From NCBI RefSeq assembly GCF_001547935.1, contig NZ_AP014636.1, forward strand, positions 1 through 64,000: a stretch of DNA of 64,000 nucleotides. The letters run 5' to 3'. Source of the DNA: Vibrio tritonius (GTDB taxonomy: Bacteria > Pseudomonadota > Gammaproteobacteria > Enterobacterales > Vibrionaceae). Positions within the stretch are counted from its first letter, which is position 1. Every line of letters begins with the position of its first letter. A program made the position numbers and the translations under genes. Positions 55,069-64,000 of this stretch are shown here, piece by piece. The notes beneath the pieces were generated by a model. That model was not told the DNA's origin. It did no database searches and saw nothing but the letters and a program-made list of their open reading frames with translations.

Positions 55069-56859
55069 TTATTTGAAGTCGACGTACAGGGTGCGGTCTT
55101 CAATTTTAACGTCAGTTTTCCCTTGAATAGGTGTCGATTGATCTTTGTATTTCACTGTGATGACCGCATCTGGCCAGCCCTGTTTATAGAAGAATGGGCG
55201 TATCATGTGATATTCCAAGTTAGCGAGATTTTTAAAGGTTCGTGAGCCTGTTTTATCCAGTAGCCAAGCACTCATTTTCTCTTTATCGACCGTCGCAACA
55301 ATATGATCATATTGGTCTTTTGCATCGATATAATCGTGAGTATCGTTACTGGTTATCACGCTTTCCATTAACGTACGCGTATTGTTGTAGTTGGTGTTAT
55401 AAAAATTCGTTTGATAAGCCAAAGGAATCAGTAATAACACGATATTGACGTAACGTAACCATGGTGTCTTGACTAAGAAAATCACCATCACAATACCGAG
55501 TGGTAATGTGATGCCCGAACGCAGAGGCACATGAACACCCAGTACAATCACACTCGCATAAATCGAAATAATCACCGCCAGTAACACCAGATAATATTTG
55601 ATGTTTTCTTTTAACGTGATGAGTGTGATACCTAATGCTGGCAAATAGAACCATGCGCTTAAGGCTGAAATGTAGTTAGCGTTTCGAATGAAATCACCCA
55701 CACTTCTATCCGTGTTGGCAAGTAAAGAACTCAACCCTGTTAGTGGGTTTTCTTTACGCCATGATGCCATTTGCATAAAGTGAGCATTGCCTTCAAAGAT
55801 CCAAGTGTACAGGTAGACCAAACCATTACCCACGGCATAGCCTAAGATGTAACCCGCCGCCCACCATAGCATGAATATCAGTAGCTCTTTGTAAGTGCCT
55901 TTACGTAGATCTGCTAAGTAAATAAGTGGCATAACAAAGTAAAATGCAGGGTAGGTGGCAAAGAGCAGTACGCCCGCTAGCAGCAGCATTTTAGGCACCG
56001 AAATACGGTGACGATAATAACTGAATACCGCCAGCATAAAACAGCCTGGTAACAGTGTCATCGGCCATTTAAACAGCATGGTGAAATAAGGAATATTCAT
56101 CACAGCCATCGCAAAAAACAGCGCTAGCCATTTGTCCTTTTTCATTGCCATTGACACGTTGTAGCCGAACAGTCCAATAAACAGATAGCATAGGGTATTG
56201 GCTAGTTGGGCATTTAAATTACGGCTGATCTCAAATAAGGCAAAGTTTATCCAGCGGCCTTCCGATGTAAATTTATCGGTGTAAGTTGCCATGTAAGGTA
56301 AAGCGTCGTGTGCAATGTTCACCAAAACAGAGGTGTACATATTACGGGCGGTCACACCGATGCAGAGTAACATCACTAGGGCTCGTAATACGCTATACAC
56401 ATTGATTGTGCGGTTATCATCCATTGCCAAGCTAAACAAACTGCTCAGGTTGAAACCTTTTTTGAAAACTCGTTGGTAGCCTAGATAATTCATAATCATT
56501 GACACAAATATGCTGAAGAATTGCCCTATATAAGCGTTTAAATGCAGCCCTGTCACCATTAAGTAGAGTGCTAGAGTGCTTGCACCAAGTGAGGATAAAT
56601 TAACCAATACAAATGATATAAATTGTCCTGACTGATGCTGACTATTAAAGACAAATCCTCGGTTAAGTAAGAAACTGCACAACACACCAATGCAGTACGC
56701 TAAGACAGATGCGAGTAGATAGTTGTGCAACTGCTGGTATATTGCAACGAAAGAGAGGTAAGAAACGGCGGTATTAAAACCGCCAACGATGACGAATCTC
56801 ATCTTTTGTTGCAAGTTAGTACAAATGAATTGATTAACTTGAGCTAGACGCTTCATCAT
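55069..56859 (-). CDS. GtrA domain fused to a membrane glycosyltransferase-like region
   Basis: A 596-aa protein. Residues about 18-135 form a GtrA domain with four helices (RFVIVGGFNTAVSYLSFVA; LLNRGFVFNS; YLGYQRVFKK), the putative flippase of polyprenyl-linked sugars. From about 155 a second part has roughly ten membrane helices and a first periplasmic loop HDALPYMATYTDKFTSEGRW, reminiscent of GT-C type O-antigen glucosyltransferases (GtrC/GtrIV). A soluble C-terminal tail follows. With the GtrB gene just upstream, which it overlaps by 26 bp, the two genes could supply a complete GtrABC system. The fusion is unusual. Confidence 0.8.
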   Translation of the reverse strand: MMKRLAQVNQFICTNLQQKMRFVIVGGFNTAVSYLSFVAIYQQLHNYLLASVLAYCIGVLCSFLLNRGFVFNSQHQSGQFISFVLVNLSSLGASTLALYLMVTGLHLNAYIGQFFSIFVSMIMNYLGYQRVFKKGFNLSSLFSLAMDDNRTINVYSVLRALVMLLCIGVTARNMYTSVLVNIAHDALPYMATYTDKFTSEGRWINFALFEISRNLNAQLANTLCYLFIGLFGYNVSMAMKKDKWLALFFAMAVMNIPYFTMLFKWPMTLLPGCFMLAVFSYYRHRISVPKMLLLAGVLLFATYPAFYFVMPLIYLADLRKGTYKELLIFMLWWAAGYILGYAVGNGLVYLYTWIFEGNAHFMQMASWRKENPLTGLSSLLANTDRSVGDFIRNANYISALSAWFYLPALGITLITLKENIKYYLVLLAVIISIYASVIVLGVHVPLRSGITLPLGIVMVIFLVKTPWLRYVNIVLLLIPLAYQTNFYNTNYNNTRTLMESVITSNDTHDYIDAKDQYDHIVATVDKEKMSAWLLDKTGSRTFKNLANLEYHMIRPFFYKQGWPDAVITVKYKDQSTPIQGKTDVKIEDRTLYVDFK

Positions 56860-57796
56860 CTTTTTTCTGCCCTAAGTTTTTTTTCACGATATAGAGTGGA
56901 CGGTTTTTAGATTCATTGTAAATACGGGCGATATACTCACCCAAAATACCGATGGAAATTAATTGCACCCCACCAATGAACAACAACGCAACCAGCATAG
57001 AAGCCCAACCAGATTGCCATTGATCCGTCGCCAAACGCACATAGACGGTGTAGATCAGCATCAACAAAGCAATGCCTGATGAAAGAAAGCCCATCACAAT
57101 CGAGAGTTTTAGTGGTTTAACAGAGAAAGAAAGAATACCGTCGAGCCCAAATTTCAACATCTTACGCAAAGGATACTTTGTTTCTCCTGCAAAGCGCGCA
57201 TTGCGTTGATAACGGATAGAGGTTTGATTAAAACCGATCCAACTAACCATGCCGCGGATGAAACGGTTTTTTTCGGGCATCGCATTGAGTTGGTCGACGA
57301 CTTGGCGGTCCATTAAACGGAAATCACCTGTGTCTAATGGTATAGAAACCTCTGATAAGTAGTTCAAAATGCGGTAGAACCATTTTGCAGAAGCAAGTTT
57401 AAAGCGTGATTCGCCTTCACGGTTTTCACGTGTTCCGTAAACGACGTCGTAGCCTTTTTCCCACAGTTCAATCATGTCTTTAATTAAGTGTGGTGGATCT
57501 TGGAGGTCTGCATCGATCAAGACAACCGCATCACCCGTCGCCGCTTCAATGCCAGCGGAAACCGCAGGTTGGTGGCCAAAATTTCGAGAGAACGAAATTA
57601 AGTGTACCTTGTCATGTTGTTGGCTGTAGTTGAGAAGCTTTGCTTCTGTATCGTCTGCACTGCCATCGTTAACGAAAATCAGCTCAAACTGATAACCTTC
57701 GATACTGTTTGTGACATTGAGCAGTTCTTCAACTGTGTAGTCAATCACTTCACTTTCGTTGTAGCAAGGGATGACGACTGAAACCGTTTTTTGCAT
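56834..57796 (-). CDS. GtrB-like polyprenyl-phosphate glycosyltransferase
   Basis: A 320-aa family 2 glycosyltransferase: VSVVIPCYNESEVIDYTVEE at the start, the metal-binding DADLQDPPH near 95, and GDFRLMDRQVVDQL. Two C-terminal membrane helices (about 230-255 and 263-290) anchor it. GtrB enzymes move glucose from UDP-glucose to undecaprenyl phosphate. The downstream GtrA fusion gene starts within its last 26 bases. A 442-bp upstream region contains no gene. Confidence 0.92.
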   Translation of the reverse strand: MQKTVSVVIPCYNESEVIDYTVEELLNVTNSIEGYQFELIFVNDGSADDTEAKLLNYSQQHDKVHLISFSRNFGHQPAVSAGIEAATGDAVVLIDADLQDPPHLIKDMIELWEKGYDVVYGTRENREGESRFKLASAKWFYRILNYLSEVSIPLDTGDFRLMDRQVVDQLNAMPEKNRFIRGMVSWIGFNQTSIRYQRNARFAGETKYPLRKMLKFGLDGILSFSVKPLKLSIVMGFLSSGIALLMLIYTVYVRLATDQWQSGWASMLVALLFIGGVQLISIGILGEYIARIYNESKNRPLYIVKKNLGQKKDDEASSSS

Positions 57797-58238
57797 ATTC
57801 GTTACCTACATCATTTCCCAATAGGGACGCTAAATAATAACTTGGTAAACAAGCTTTTGAACAGTAAAAACAATGAGTTATATCTGTTATTTTTGGTTTC
57901 CTGGTTGACGTTTGTGTATTTTTTGTCAAAGCCTTACGTGAGTTATTTATACAAACAATAAAGAAATATATATCTATTCAGCCAGAAACTACCAGTCTAT
58001 TTGAGCAATCTAATATCAGGGGAAAAACAGCGCTTTGTTAAGAATCTGCCACGACTTAGCGGTCTTTTTGTTTGATATGTGATTTGTTGTTTATGATGTG
58101 GTGATGGGCGGAATGAAATTGATAGCGTTCAATAGTTTTGCTGTTGGGAGAGGGGTGATTCCCATCAATAACAGCGACTTAGGAACTGCAAAATTATTTG
58201 GGCTAAGTCGCTGGGTTAAGCGGTTACACCAATCACCA
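57797..58238. other. 442-bp region between glgX and the gtr genes
   Basis: No gene is supported. AGCGACTTAG (58173-58182) and CTAAGTCGCT (58203-58212) form a perfect 10-bp inverted repeat with a 20-nt spacer just past the glgX stop; it lacks a T-run. The left part (57830-58000) is AT-rich and probably holds the gtr promoter. Confidence 0.45.
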
Positions 58239-60230
58239 TTATTTATTCTCTTGTGAGGAGGTTTGGGCGTTGGGATTAAAATAGAGAATTGACATAGAGA
58301 CGGGCAGTTGCATCCGTTCTTTCTCAATGTCTTGCGAGAGCTGATTGTGCATATCGTTGGTATCACACAATAACTGCCAACGCTGATCGCGATCGGTCGG
58401 CAGGCTAAATCGTGCAGGGGCGCGTGTTTGGTTTATGAGATAAAGGAGTTCTTCACCATCTTCTCCGATGCCTAAATGCAGAGAAACGCTCGACAAGCGG
58501 TTCCAATCTTCTTGCTGCATCATCTCGCCGTCAACTCGTCGCCAAAATACTCTATTGTGGTTGCGTCTTTCACCACTAAATGCACGAATAAACGGCACCA
58601 TGTAGGTTTGTCTTGCGTGAATCAATTTACTTAACCAACGACGAAACGCATTTTTGGTTAACGTTTCTTCCCAGTTAATCCAACTGATATCGTTATCTTG
58701 ACAGTAGGCGTTGTTATTGCCTTTTTGTGTATGAGACAAAATGTCGGCAAAAAGCAGGTGTGGAATACCAAATGAGAAGAGCAGTGTTGCTAATAGGTTG
58801 CGTTTTTGTCTTTCACGTTTGCTTTTTATTGTGACATTGAAGGTTTCGCCTTCCTCGCCATAGTTTTCTGAGCGGTTATCTCCGTGACCATCTCGGTTTT
58901 GTTCACCATTCGCTTCATTATGTTTGTGCTTGTACGACACCAAGTCCTGCAGCGTGAAGCCATCATGGTAGGTGATGTAATTTACGGTGAGTTTAAATGG
59001 CCAATTAGCTGCGCTGTAAAGATCGCGAGACCCCATAAGTCGAGTGGCGAGTTCTTTTAAATAACCGCTGTCTCCACGCCAAAAGCTGCGGGCGATATCC
59101 CGCAATTTGTCGTTGGTTTCATTCCAACCAAACGGGAAGTTACCCACCTGATAACCGTTTGGACCGATATCCCAAGGTTCTGCAATCAGCTTAACCTGTT
59201 TTAAGATGGGATCTTGTGCCACGGCTTTAAAGAAGGCGGCATCTTGGCTGAAATTGTCGCCATTACGGCCTAATGTCGCGGCAAGGTCAAAACGAAAGCC
59301 ATCGATTTGATAGGCTTGCACCCAATATCTTAGGGTGTCCATAACCAAATTTAGCGATGATTGTGACGAGAGATTAACCGTGTTGCCGCATCCGGTAAAA
59401 TTAGCAAAATGGGTACCGTGTATTAAGTAGTAATTAGAGTCTAACGCTTTCAGATTAAAAATAGGGCCATTTTCGCCCCCTTCTGCGGTGTGGTTGTAAA
59501 CCACATCGAGGATCACTTCGATACCGGCGCGGTGCAGTTCTCGTACTACGGTTTTGAACTCATTAACCGCATCGCGGTGCGCGTACCTTGGGTCGGGAGC
59601 CATAAAAACATAAGGGTTGTAGCCCCAGTAATTGACTTTATCCATTTCCAATAAATGAGGTTCATGCATACAGGCGGCAATAGGCAGTAATTGCAACGTA
59701 TTGATCTGTTCATCTTTGTAGAAAGTGAGCATGGCTTCACTAATCAACCCAAGATACGTACCTTGATCTTTGGGGGCCACGTCGGGATGCAATTTTGTTG
59801 CTCCTTTGACATGAGTTTCAAAGAGCACCATTTCATCGAGTGGACGATTGGGTTTGGGTACGTCTTGCCAGTCAAATTGTTGGTCATCGACCACAACACA
59901 TTTGGGGAGCGCTAGGCTTTGTTGTGAGTCAAAAGGCGGTTGATAGCTTAAAGCACCGGAGAGTGCTTTGGCGTAGGGGTCGGCTATATAGTGTGGCTCT
60001 CCGTTATGTTCAATTAAAAAACCATAACGCTGACCAGCTTGAATATTCTGGACGAAAGTGTGCAACACCCCTGCATAGTTATGTGGGAAATTTACGGTGC
60101 GATAACTGTTATCTTCATTAAATAACACCAACTGAATCTTGGGGTTCGCTGGAGCGTAAATCGAAAAATTGCACCCGGTTTTAGAGAGAGTCGCACCCAG
60201 AGGGTAAGGACGAGAAACCATATCATTCAT
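58239..60230 (-). CDS. glgX: glycogen debranching enzyme (isoamylase type)
   Basis: A 663-aa GH13 enzyme with an N-terminal CBM48-like domain (about 8-95) and a catalytic barrel: VILDVVYNHTAEGG, nucleophile Asp in GFRFDLAATLGR, acid Glu in LIAEPWDIGPNGY and YITYHDGFTLQD. The length and the NYWGYNPYVFMAPDPRY block fit GlgX. It removes short alpha-1,6 side chains left by the phosphorylase. It stands alone, about 35 kb from malPQ-glgB. The start ATG 60230 lacks a clear ribosome site; a second ATG lies three codons later. Confidence 0.93.
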   Translation of the reverse strand: MNDMVSRPYPLGATLSKTGCNFSIYAPANPKIQLVLFNEDNSYRTVNFPHNYAGVLHTFVQNIQAGQRYGFLIEHNGEPHYIADPYAKALSGALSYQPPFDSQQSLALPKCVVVDDQQFDWQDVPKPNRPLDEMVLFETHVKGATKLHPDVAPKDQGTYLGLISEAMLTFYKDEQINTLQLLPIAACMHEPHLLEMDKVNYWGYNPYVFMAPDPRYAHRDAVNEFKTVVRELHRAGIEVILDVVYNHTAEGGENGPIFNLKALDSNYYLIHGTHFANFTGCGNTVNLSSQSSLNLVMDTLRYWVQAYQIDGFRFDLAATLGRNGDNFSQDAAFFKAVAQDPILKQVKLIAEPWDIGPNGYQVGNFPFGWNETNDKLRDIARSFWRGDSGYLKELATRLMGSRDLYSAANWPFKLTVNYITYHDGFTLQDLVSYKHKHNEANGEQNRDGHGDNRSENYGEEGETFNVTIKSKRERQKRNLLATLLFSFGIPHLLFADILSHTQKGNNNAYCQDNDISWINWEETLTKNAFRRWLSKLIHARQTYMVPFIRAFSGERRNHNRVFWRRVDGEMMQQEDWNRLSSVSLHLGIGEDGEELLYLINQTRAPARFSLPTDRDQRWQLLCDTNDMHNQLSQDIEKERMQLPVSMSILYFNPNAQTSSQENK

Positions 60231-60418
60231 ACGCTTATTCGATGTTGTTATTCCGTGTTTGTCACTAACGCCAACTGCTACTTCTAGTTAAAGGCTTTGT
60301 TTTCAATAGGTCAAGCTCGTTGTCTAAAAATTGACATGCAACCATTAGAATACTGCGTCCATATCACGGTATTAGAGAGCAAATGAAGTAGCAAAAAGAT
60401 CGTCGTATTGCCTAGGAG

Positions 60419-60466
60419 AGCGAATACATTCTCGCTGAAACCGCATCTTGAGGTGACTTGGGTATA
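60419..60466. repeat. right-terminal remnant of the Vibrio repeat
   Basis: It matches the last 48 bp of copy B (AGCGAATACATTCTCGCTG onward to GGGTATA), almost without change. Confidence 0.75.
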
Positions 60467-60763
60467 ATATAGCTCATTAACGGCTTGGTTGTTGCGGCCT
60501 ACGTCTTTTAAGTTGTTAAAGCGTGGAATGTGACATTGTGTTTAGGAATGTTTCTACTGATCAATTTACTGTTTTCTCAAGAATGAAACATCGATAACAT
60601 AGAGTCTTTGGCCATTCCGACCATTTTTACTTTAGAAGCTTCGTTTTGTGATCTTGAACTGTGAAGAAAATAGACAAGAAAGACGAAGTCTTCACTAGGA
60701 AGCAATCAAGTAATATTTAAATGTTAGAAATGATCAAAAATAATCAAATCAAAGCCTTATTTC

Positions 60764-60813
60764 AGAGTGAATAGATTCTCGCTTAAACGGCATCTTGAGG
60801 TCACTTTGGTATA
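60764..60813. repeat. diverged right-terminal remnant of the Vibrio repeat
   Basis: AGAGTGAATAGATTCTCGCT onward to TTTGGTATA is the same 50-bp terminus as at 60419 but with several substitutions, so it is an older copy. Confidence 0.65.
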
Positions 60814-60968
60814 TAAGCATTAAAGCTAAACATTAACTAAAAATTGATAACTATTCGCTTCTGCCACTTTAATCAATACTAAGGTAGTATAGAGCGGGTC
60901 GATAAATACAACGTCAGTGAGACCAGTCATAAGATGTCCCTCACCGAGTAGAGAAAGAAAACAAGCAG

Positions 60969-62180
60969 ATGAATACCATTGGGATTGCCATCGGGGTACT
61001 TGGTCTTTCGCTCATTCTTATTTTTGTTTGGATGATTACGCTATCTATGCGTCGTCGTCGGATGGAAACAGAAAAAATAGCGAAGGAAGAAGCTTATCGC
61101 CGAGCACTACAGCGAATGCGGGATCAGGAACGAAAAGAACGGCTGTTTAAGGCTGAGTCTGGTCATATCCCTACGATGCTTTATCTTGCCAAAGAGGCGG
61201 AGCGCACTAATTATAAAGAAGCGTTTTTCTGGTATGAAAAAGCCGCGCAAATGGACAATTTAAATGGGATGTATGGATTAGTACGAATCTGTCGTCGCAT
61301 GAAGGACGATTTGGTGCTGCGAGAAAAGCTACATTTTTGGGAAACTTACATTCGTGCGAATGAAGGTGATTTGCATGCTAAATTGGATGCAGGTAAAGCG
61401 CTCATTTATGGGCGTGGAACGGATGTCAATGTTGCAAAAGGCCTAACGTTGATTCACGAAGCGGCCGATCATAATTTGATGGACGCCATTATTTACATGG
61501 GAGATTGGAGTGTTTCTAAAGATAACATATCCCAATCACCTTCTGATTCAACTTATTGGTATAACAAAGCTGCCAAAATGGACAGTAAGGTTGGGATGAT
61601 GAAACTCGGCCTTAACTATTTGAAAGGTGTCGGAGTATCGATCGACCATCGCAAAGCCTGTTATTGGCTTGAACGAGCGTCAGAGCAAGGCAGTGCTGAG
61701 GCCATGTATTACGCTGGTGATGCTTGGATGGACTTTGGTGTGAATGGCAATGCTGTGGCCTACATTTGGCTCTTTTTATCCGCCCATTTTGGCTATGAAC
61801 CTGCCAAATTAATGCGTGATAACGTTGGGACCAAAATTGGGGTTGACTCTGTGGTAGGGTTGCAATCGCTGGCTAAGCCACTGCAAAAGAAAATTGCTTC
61901 CGGTGCTGTACATCCTCACTCGATTATTCGAGCGTTAAACAAGCTTTATAAGCGACCGATTCCTATCCCACACAAGGGCGAAGAGGTGGATGATGGCGAA
62001 ATTATTGAGAGTCCAACAAACGACATTTTTGAATCCATAGATGGGGAAATGGAAATTCCGTTTGAACAGCATGAGCAAGCTGAGGTGGAGAAAGTAGAGA
62101 GTACACCAACAGTGAAAGGCCAATATGACGAAGGGTTTCAGCAACAGAAAAGTGTTTCATTCGATTATACACCTCGTTAG
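60969..62180 (+). CDS. membrane-anchored Sel1-repeat protein
   Basis: A 403-aa protein. One N-terminal membrane helix (about 4-26) is followed by basic residues (MRRRRMETEK), so the bulk should be cytoplasmic. Sel1/TPR-like repeats run from about 60 to 300 (YKEAFFWYEKAAQMDNLNGM; GVSIDHRKACYWLERASEQG). The last 100 residues are acidic and probably disordered. Sel1 proteins are scaffolds; no partner is evident. A weak purine-rich ribosome site precedes ATG 60969. Confidence 0.88.
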   Translation: MNTIGIAIGVLGLSLILIFVWMITLSMRRRRMETEKIAKEEAYRRALQRMRDQERKERLFKAESGHIPTMLYLAKEAERTNYKEAFFWYEKAAQMDNLNGMYGLVRICRRMKDDLVLREKLHFWETYIRANEGDLHAKLDAGKALIYGRGTDVNVAKGLTLIHEAADHNLMDAIIYMGDWSVSKDNISQSPSDSTYWYNKAAKMDSKVGMMKLGLNYLKGVGVSIDHRKACYWLERASEQGSAEAMYYAGDAWMDFGVNGNAVAYIWLFLSAHFGYEPAKLMRDNVGTKIGVDSVVGLQSLAKPLQKKIASGAVHPHSIIRALNKLYKRPIPIPHKGEEVDDGEIIESPTNDIFESIDGEMEIPFEQHEQAEVEKVESTPTVKGQYDEGFQQQKSVSFDYTPR

Positions 62181-62197
62181 CCTCCTGCCATAAATGT

Positions 62198-62227
62198 AAA
62201 AAACCCGAGTTTAAACTCGGGTTTTTT
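62198..62227. terminator. bidirectional terminator between Sel1 and sstT genes
   Basis: A perfect 30-bp palindrome, AAAAAACCCGAGTTT with AAACTCGGGTTTTTT, lies midway between two convergent stop codons. Confidence 0.92.
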
Positions 62228-62250
62228 TGTTTGCCCTAGAACAGCAGTGA

Positions 62251-63483
62251 TTAGTCTTCCGCTAACTTATACTCTTTTTTTTGCTGACTTTGGCATACCG
62301 CTGCAGTAAATACGACATCCGTTGAACTGTTAAGCGCTGTTTCTGCTGAATCCTGAATCACGCCAATGATAAAACCAACCGCCACTACTTGCATCGCAAT
62401 GTCGTTAGAAATACCAAATAGGCCACAGGCTAGAGGAATCAGTAGTAATGAACCACCTGCAACACCTGATGCGCCACATGCTGAAATTGCCGCAACTAGG
62501 CTCAGTAATACAGCTGTCATCAGGTCAACTTGAATTCCTAAGGTGTTTACAGCAGCTAACGTTAGAACGGTAATCGTAATTGCTGCACCACCCATGTTGA
62601 TGGTTGCGCCCAGAGGGATAGATACGGAATACGTATCTTCGTTCAAGTTCAGTTTACGACACAAGTTCATGTTGACTGGAATATTTGCCGCACTCGAACG
62701 TGTGAAGAAAGCGGTGACACCACTTTCACGTAAACACTGGAATACCAATGGGTATGGATTAGAACCCGTTTTAACGTACACAATTAATGGGTTAACCACT
62801 AGAGCAATAATTGCCATTGCGCCAAGCAATACGGCTAATAAGTGCAGGTAGCCTGAAAGAGCTTCGAATCCCGTGGTTGCAAACGTAGACGATACCAATC
62901 CAAAGATACCAAATGGTGCCAAGCGAATAATAAAGCGTACGATTTGTGACACACCGTGGCTTAGGTCTTCGAACAAACCTTTTGTACTCTCTGATGCATG
63001 GTTCAAAGCAAGACCAAGACCTACCGCCCACGCTAGAATACCAATGTAGTTGGCGTTCATAAGTGCACTGACTGGGTTATCAACCAGTTTGAACAGGAGT
63101 GTTTGTAGTACTTCTAAAATACCCTGTGGAGGTGTTGTGCCTTCTGCGCCTGAGACCAATGTAAGTTCTGTTGGGAAAAGGAAACTTAGTACAACGGCAG
63201 TCAGTGCTGCAGCGAAAGTGCCCAACAGATAAAGAACCACGATAGGTCGCATGTAGGTGCTTTTGTTTTTATTTTGATTAGCGATAGAGGCCGCGACCAG
63301 AATAAAAACCAAGATTGGAGCTACGGCTTTAAGAGCTCCGACAAATAGACTACCAAGTAAGCCTACGCTTTTCGCAAAGTCCGGTGCTACGTTCGCGGCG
63401 AAGATACCAAGAATGATACCTGCCAAGATCTGAAGCACGAGGTTACCTTGCACAAAACGACTCAGTATATTGTTGCTTTGCAT
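62251..63483 (-). CDS. sstT: Na+/serine-threonine symporter
   Basis: A 410-aa dicarboxylate/amino acid:cation symporter family protein. Diagnostic segments are [14 protein letters not shown] (Ser-rich hairpin 1), [32 protein letters not shown] (hairpin 2) and [20 protein letters not shown], all as in SstT. It imports Ser and Thr with Na+. A single gene, convergent with the Sel1 gene. The 285 bp upstream contain no other gene I can support. Confidence 0.94.
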   Translation of the reverse strand: MQSNNILSRFVQGNLVLQILAGIILGIFAANVAPDFAKSVGLLGSLFVGALKAVAPILVFILVAASIANQNKNKSTYMRPIVVLYLLGTFAAALTAVVLSFLFPTELTLVSGAEGTTPPQGILEVLQTLLFKLVDNPVSALMNANYIGILAWAVGLGLALNHASESTKGLFEDLSHGVSQIVRFIIRLAPFGIFGLVSSTFATTGFEALSGYLHLLAVLLGAMAIIALVVNPLIVYVKTGSNPYPLVFQCLRESGVTAFFTRSSAANIPVNMNLCRKLNLNEDTYSVSIPLGATINMGGAAITITVLTLAAVNTLGIQVDLMTAVLLSLVAAISACGASGVAGGSLLLIPLACGLFGISNDIAMQVVAVGFIIGVIQDSAETALNSSTDVVFTAAVCQSQQKKEYKLAED

Positions 63484-63768
63484 AGTTATCCCTGTATTAA
63501 ATCAAATGTCTGTCTTTCTTTTTAGTGCCTGCCACTAAAAGTGGTCAATATTAACGTTACCAGACATTGTGTCTAGGTTTTATTGCTCCATAGCAAAAAA
63601 AATTGCCTATATCGATTGTTAAAACATGTTTTCGATGAAAGGTAGGTGAAATTCGGAAGGATTAGCGGTGGCTAAATTAGAGTGAAGGTTATCGAATGAG
63701 CGTTGTTGTACCAATGAAGTTTGAGAAAATTACTGAGGTATTTAACTGATGCCAACATGCATAAAAAA

Positions 63769-64000
63769 TCATTCTGTATTTTTTGCTTTCATGTGCATAA
63801 AGTCGGTGATTAGGAAGGTGACAGGAACTCTAACAGGCACTTTTTGTCCATCCTTAAAGATCAAGGTGACATTAATATGATCGTTCTTTTCGAGAGGCTT
63901 AATCAAGCCAAGTAAAACAATATGTTGAGTACTAGGTGAGAGTTCTAGCGTACTTTGCGGTGGAACTCTAAAGAAAGGGGCGTTCCGAGTTTCGTTAGCA
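63769..64000 (-). CDS. PCuAC-type copper chaperone, C-terminal part
   Basis: A reading frame runs off the right edge of the window; the visible 76 residues include LELSPSTQHIVLLGLIKPLE, NDHINVTLIFKDGQKV and PVRVPVTF, the conserved C-terminal core of periplasmic PCuAC (DUF461) copper chaperones, which deliver Cu to cytochrome oxidases. The His in STQH matches the family's copper-site region. The signal peptide and N-terminal half lie outside the window. Confidence 0.8.
   Translation of the reverse strand, partial: ANETRNAPFFRVPPQSTLELSPSTQHIVLLGLIKPLEKNDHINVTLIFKDGQKVPVRVPVTFLITDFMHMKAKNTE

Larger units (their letters stand above)
60231..60968. other. 738-bp region between glgX and the Sel1-repeat gene
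   Basis: No gene is supported. It contains two right-terminal remnants of the Vibrio repeat (60419-60466 and 60764-60813). The segment between 60470 and 60760 shows nothing I recognise. Confidence 0.55.

Noticed and set aside
1..64000. tRNA, rRNA, CRISPR arrays, intact insertion sequences and prophage genes
   Set aside because: None recognised on either strand; the repeats present are the 266-bp element family and ori2 iterons.

Overview
The window is the origin-proximal part of the second chromosome of a Vibrio species. The evidence is the initiator gene rctB at 1223-3199, a classical ori2 in front of it (six phased TGATCA iterons, a DnaA box and an AT-rich ATCA array), and three 13-bp sites that match the chromosome-2 parS2 consensus (133, 6611, 40553). 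From memory the gene order follows V. cholerae chromosome 2 from rctB through malT-malPQ-glgB, the auxiliary type VI cluster hcp-vgrG and the dicarboxylate transporter VcINDY. The species cannot be fixed from sequence alone.

Layout. 1-3.6 kb: ori2, rctB and further RctB-type sites downstream of it. 3.8-7.0 kb: small conserved genes, a YebC/TACO1-family protein, a LysR regulator and a DCC thiol-redox protein. 7.4-12.2 kb: a complete cytochrome bo3 quinol oxidase operon, cyoABCDE, with a perfect FNR box upstream. 12.3-23.2 kb: yibL, then a maltodextrin/glycogen block (malT divergent from malP-malQ, then glgB). 23.3-34.4 kb: a DJ-1 family protein, then a type VI secretion auxiliary cluster: a sigma-54 promoter, hcp, vgrG, a DUF4123 adaptor, a very AT-rich 1311-aa LysM effector candidate, an overlapping lipoprotein that is the immunity candidate, a decayed stretch, and a two-helix membrane protein. 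34.6-48.3 kb: transporters (AroP-type, AEC, VcINDY-type), a DUF2057 protein, a chemoreceptor, an IclR regulator with a degenerate arginase-fold partner, an HDOD protein, a PAP2 phosphatase and a DUF445 protein. 48.4-50.4 kb: two inverted full-length copies of a 266-bp Vibrio repeat flank a DUF5718 gene. 50.4-55 kb: the orthologue of the Vibrio Na+/galactose symporter vSGLT behind GalR- and CRP-type sites, followed by a cNMP/CBS/DUF294 protein and a DnaQ-like exonuclease. 55-57.8 kb: a lipid-linked glucosylation pair in which GtrA is fused to the membrane glycosyltransferase. 58.2-64 kb: glgX, a Sel1-repeat membrane protein, sstT and the C-terminus of a PCuAC copper chaperone.

Themes. Sugar and storage polysaccharide metabolism recurs (malT/malPQ/glgB, glgX, vSGLT), with candidate CRP sites at both major promoters. 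Replication and segregation sites are scattered among ordinary genes. A MITE-like intergenic repeat occurs at least ten times, as full, internally deleted and terminal-remnant copies; one remnant supplies the stop codon of the LysR gene. The least described part is the AT-rich type VI effector/immunity module at 27.1-34.4 kb.
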